From Mesorhizobium_K sp040049215 (GTDB lineage: Bacteria; Pseudomonadota; Alphaproteobacteria; Rhizobiales; Rhizobiaceae): a stretch of DNA of 64,000 nt. Shown piece by piece: positions 61,401 through 64,000 of this stretch. The stretch's first letter is position 1, and each line of letters starts with the position of its first letter. A program made the position numbers and the translations under genes. Under the pieces are notes generated by a model that ran no database searches, had not been told where the DNA came from, and saw nothing but the letters and a program-made list of their open reading frames with translations. Location: positions 1,364,001 to 1,428,000 of the forward strand of contig NZ_JBDZDN010000001.1 in NCBI RefSeq assembly GCF_040049215.1, read 5' to 3'.

Positions 61401-64000
61401 TCACTCCGCCGCCGCCTTCGCTTTCGCCGCGCGCTCGGCCGCCACGGTTCCTTCCAGCGTTGCGATCAGCCGCTTCTTCACCGTCTCCTGCCGGGTCGGG
61501 TTCTCGATCTTCGAGCCGGTCAGGTCGGTCACGTAGAAGGTGTCGATCACCTTCTCGCCGAAGGTGGTGATGTGGGCCGAGGCGATGTCGAGCGACAGGT
61601 CCGACAGCGTGCTGGTGATCTCCGACAGCAGGCCCGGCCGGTCGAGCCCCTCCACCTCGATGACGGAGAAGCGGTTCGACAGCGAATTGCCGATGTCGAC
61701 GCGCGGCTTGATCTTGAACGTCTTGGCGCCGCGCTTCGGCTTGGTGCGCCTGGCGATCATCTCAGGCAGCCACGCCTGGCCCGACAGCACATCCTCGATG
61801 AGCTTGCCGACGCGCTCGGCGCGCCGCCGCTCGTCCTCGTCGCGGTCGAATTCGCGCGAGATGAGTATCGTGTCGAGCGCGCGCCCGTCGGCGGTGGTGA
61901 ATATCTGCGCGTCGACGATGTTGCCGCCCGCCGCCGCGCAGGCGCCGGCGACGACCGACAGCAGGCGCGGGTGATCCTGCGCCAGCACGGTGATCTCCGT
62001 CACCGCCTCGAAGGTATGCGTCTTCACCATGGTCGCCAGCTTTTTCCTCGCCGCATCCGCCTCGCGGATGAACTCGGCATGGCGAAGCTGGTCCTTCAGG
62101 TCGACGGTGAGCAGATAGTTCTCGTAGTGCAGCCGGACATATTTGCGGCGCGCCTTCTCCGGCCAGTCGGCAAGCCCCGCGGCAAGCCGTTCGCGCGCCC
62201 CGCTAGCGCGTTCGGCGCGCGTCACCTCGGAGAAGCCGCCGGTCAGGAGCAGTTCGGTCTCGTAGTAGAGCGTGCGCAGGAGCTGGCCCTTCCAGCCGTT
62301 CCACACGCCCGGCCCGACGCCCCTGATATCGCATACGGTGAGCACCAGCAGCAGTTTCAGCCGCTCGACCGACTGCACGACCGAGGCGAAATCGTCGATC
62401 GTCTTCCTGTCGTTGAGGTCGCGCGTCTGCGCCGTCATCGACATGACGAGATGGTTCTCCACCAGCCAGGCGACGGTCTCGGTGTCGGCCGCCGACAGGC
62501 CCATATGCGGACAGATGCGCCGCGCGATCCTCGCGCCAGCCTCGGAATGGTCCTCGGGCCGGCCCTTGGCGATGTCGTGCAGCAGCACTGCCACGTAGAG
62601 CACCTCGCGGCTTTTCCTGAGACCAGGCATCAGCGCGTGCGACAGCGGATGGATCCTCTCTCCGTCGCCGCGCTCGATCTCGTGCAGCACGCCGATGCAG
62701 CGGATGAGGTGCTCGTCGATCGTGTAGTGGTGATACATCGAGAACTGCATCATCGCGACGATCTTGCCGAAGTCGGGGATCAGCCTGCCGAGCAGGCCGG
62801 CCTCGTTCATCCGCCGCAGGTTGAGATCCGGATTGCGGTCCGAAGTCAGAAGATCGAGGAACAGCCTGTTCGCTTCCGGGTCGCGGCGCAGGTTCCTGTC
62901 GACGAGGCCAAGCGAGCGGGTGAGCAGCTTCAGCGCGTCGGGGTGGAATTCCAGCCCGTGCTTGTCGGCGAACCAGAACAGCCTCAGCATGTTGACCGGA
63001 TCGCGCCGGAAGACGTCGGCGTCGGCGATGTTGATGCGGTGGTTGTCGACGATGAAATCGCTGGTGCCGGCGAGCTTGCGCTTGCGGCGCTGGAACGTCA
63101 GGAAGATGCGGTTGAAGCCGGGAACGTGTTTTGCCTGCTCCTCCTCCAGCGCCGCGCAGAAGATGCGGGTCAGGTCGCCGACCTCCTTGGCGATCAGGAA
63201 GTAGTGCTTCATGAAGCGCTCGACCGCCGACAGGCCGGGATGCCGGGTGTAGCCCAGCCGCTGCGCGATCTCGCTCTGGATGTCGAAATGCAGCCGCTCC
63301 TCGGCCTTTCCGGTCACGAAATGCATGTGGCAGCGCACGGCCCACAGGAAGTCTTCCGCCTTGCGGAACTGATCGTATTCCCCCTGGGTGAACACGCCCT
63401 GGTCGACCAGTTCGTCGGCCGTGCGCACGCGATAGAAATATTTGCCGATCCAGAACAGCGTCTGCAGGTCGCGCAAGCCGCCCTTGCCGTCCTTGACGTT
63501 GGGCTCGACGAGGTAGCGCGTATCGCCCGCCTTGGCGTGGCGGTCGTCGCGCTCGGCGAGCTTGGCCTGCACGTATTCGGTGCCGGTGCCCTTCACCACC
63601 TCCTTGTCGAATCGCACGATCAGCTCGTCGTAGAGCGCCTGTTCGGCCCACAGGAAACGCGCCTCCAGGATCGAGGTGCGGATTGTGATGTCGGCGCGCG
63701 ACAGGCGCACGCATTCGTCGATGTTGCGCGTCGCATGCCCGACCTTCAGTCCCATGTCCCATAGCATGTAGAGCATGTATTCGACGACGGCTTCGCCCCA
63801 GGGCGTCTGCCTGGCGGGCAGCAGGAAGAGCAGGTCGATGTCGGAGCCCGGCGCCAGCGTGCCGCGGCCGTAGCCGCCGGTCGCCACCACCGCCATGCGC
63901 GGGCCGGGCGGCTTGCCCTTCCCGTTGGGAACCTGCGTCAAGGCGAAGTCGTGCAGCGCGCGGATGATCTCGTCCATCAGGTGCGACAGCCGCATCGCGC
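61401..64000 (-). CDS. glnD: PII uridylyltransferase / uridylyl-removing enzyme (5' partial)
   Basis: The bifunctional nitrogen sensor GlnD, which modifies PII proteins according to glutamine level. Some 865 residues are visible; the frame is open to the right edge and about 70 N-terminal residues lie outside. The nucleotidyltransferase site is VATGGYGRGTLAPGSDIDLL, the HD hydrolase site is AVLLHDIAKGRPEDHSEAG, and two C-terminal ACT domains begin at ITVLAQDHPRLLSVV and IEVEGLDRPGLLSEI. Domain order and length are normal. Confidence 0.95.
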   Translation of the reverse strand, partial: AMRLSHLMDEIIRALHDFALTQVPNGKGKPPGPRMAVVATGGYGRGTLAPGSDIDLLFLLPARQTPWGEAVVEYMLYMLWDMGLKVGHATRNIDECVRLSRADITIRTSILEARFLWAEQALYDELIVRFDKEVVKGTGTEYVQAKLAERDDRHAKAGDTRYLVEPNVKDGKGGLRDLQTLFWIGKYFYRVRTADELVDQGVFTQGEYDQFRKAEDFLWAVRCHMHFVTGKAEERLHFDIQSEIAQRLGYTRHPGLSAVERFMKHYFLIAKEVGDLTRIFCAALEEEQAKHVPGFNRIFLTFQRRKRKLAGTSDFIVDNHRINIADADVFRRDPVNMLRLFWFADKHGLEFHPDALKLLTRSLGLVDRNLRRDPEANRLFLDLLTSDRNPDLNLRRMNEAGLLGRLIPDFGKIVAMMQFSMYHHYTIDEHLIRCIGVLHEIERGDGERIHPLSHALMPGLRKSREVLYVAVLLHDIAKGRPEDHSEAGARIARRICPHMGLSAADTETVAWLVENHLVMSMTAQTRDLNDRKTIDDFASVVQSVERLKLLLVLTVCDIRGVGPGVWNGWKGQLLRTLYYETELLLTGGFSEVTRAERASGARERLAAGLADWPEKARRKYVRLHYENYLLTVDLKDQLRHAEFIREADAARKKLATMVKTHTFEAVTEITVLAQDHPRLLSVVAGACAAAGGNIVDAQIFTTADGRALDTILISREFDRDEDERRRAERVGKLIEDVLSGQAWLPEMIARRTKPKRGAKTFKIKPRVDIGNSLSNRFSVIEVEGLDRPGLLSEITSTLSDLSLDIASAHITTFGEKVIDTFYVTDLTGSKIENPTRQETVKKRLIATLEGTVAAERAAKAKAAAE

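Overview
The window is high-GC chromosomal DNA from an alphaproteobacterium of the Hyphomicrobiales (Rhizobiales), most like Mesorhizobium, Aminobacter or another Phyllobacteriaceae member. This rests on gene content and order: cmk-rpsA, a RegB/RegA (ActS/ActR) pair next to mmcB, a BA14K protein, an aglEFGAK-type sugar cluster with its own LacI repressor, and glnD-murJ followed by trpS, a universal stress protein and an Nfu scaffold. Two repeats resemble the palindromic intergenic elements common in rhizobia. I saw no rRNA, tRNA, CRISPR array, prophage or complete insertion sequence.

Layout. 1-9.2 kb: a truncated thiamine-diphosphate decarboxylase with an SDR partner, an MFS transporter with an added C-terminal domain, rpsA, cmk, a DUF3307 membrane protein and an ABC exporter. 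9.2-12.7 kb: an extracytoplasmic-stress module (ECF sigma factor, anti-sigma-like protein, periplasmic heavy-metal-sensor-like protein, small secreted repeat protein) beside two EF-hand proteins and a BA14K protein. 12.7-28.4 kb: the methylated-amine region, described below. 28.4-30.3 kb: a lower-GC insert with a SEC-C/HNH-like gene, a tiny divergent ORF and a foldback repeat. 30.3-35.6 kb: a MATE exporter and a sitABCD Mn/Fe importer behind a nested palindromic operator. 35.6-45.5 kb: a class III cyclase and the alpha-glucoside uptake cluster aglKAGFE with divergent aglR and two matching LacI-type operators. 45.5-48.4 kb: an ECF sigma / anti-sigma / subtilase operon. 48.5-55.9 kb: hrpB, the redox two-component system, a 7-bp tandem repeat, mmcB, a previously untracked 31-residue RiPP-precursor-like gene, cueR and an L,D-transpeptidase. 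55.9-64 kb: nfu, usp, trpS, an acyltransferase, murJ and the truncated glnD.

How genes work together. The centre of the window encodes a complete indirect route from dimethylamine to glutamate. On the plus strand dmmDABC encodes dimethylamine monooxygenase, giving methylamine and formaldehyde. Divergently, an Amt-family transporter and a 72-residue membrane protein precede mgsABC, gmaS and mgdABCD, the N-methylglutamate pathway. GmaS makes gamma-glutamylmethylamide, MgsABC makes N-methylglutamate, and MgdABCD oxidises it to glutamate and a folate-bound C1 unit. Directly behind mgdD is a sugE/gdx exporter gene with a leader resembling a guanidine-II riboswitch.

The most interesting items for follow-up are the RiPP/lasso-leader-like peptide downstream of cueR, the candidate guanidine-II riboswitch overlapping the mgdD stop codon, the uncharacterised 72-residue membrane protein inside the methylamine locus, and the SEC-C/HNH-like insert. 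All functional calls are from reading the sequence and family knowledge; no database search was run.
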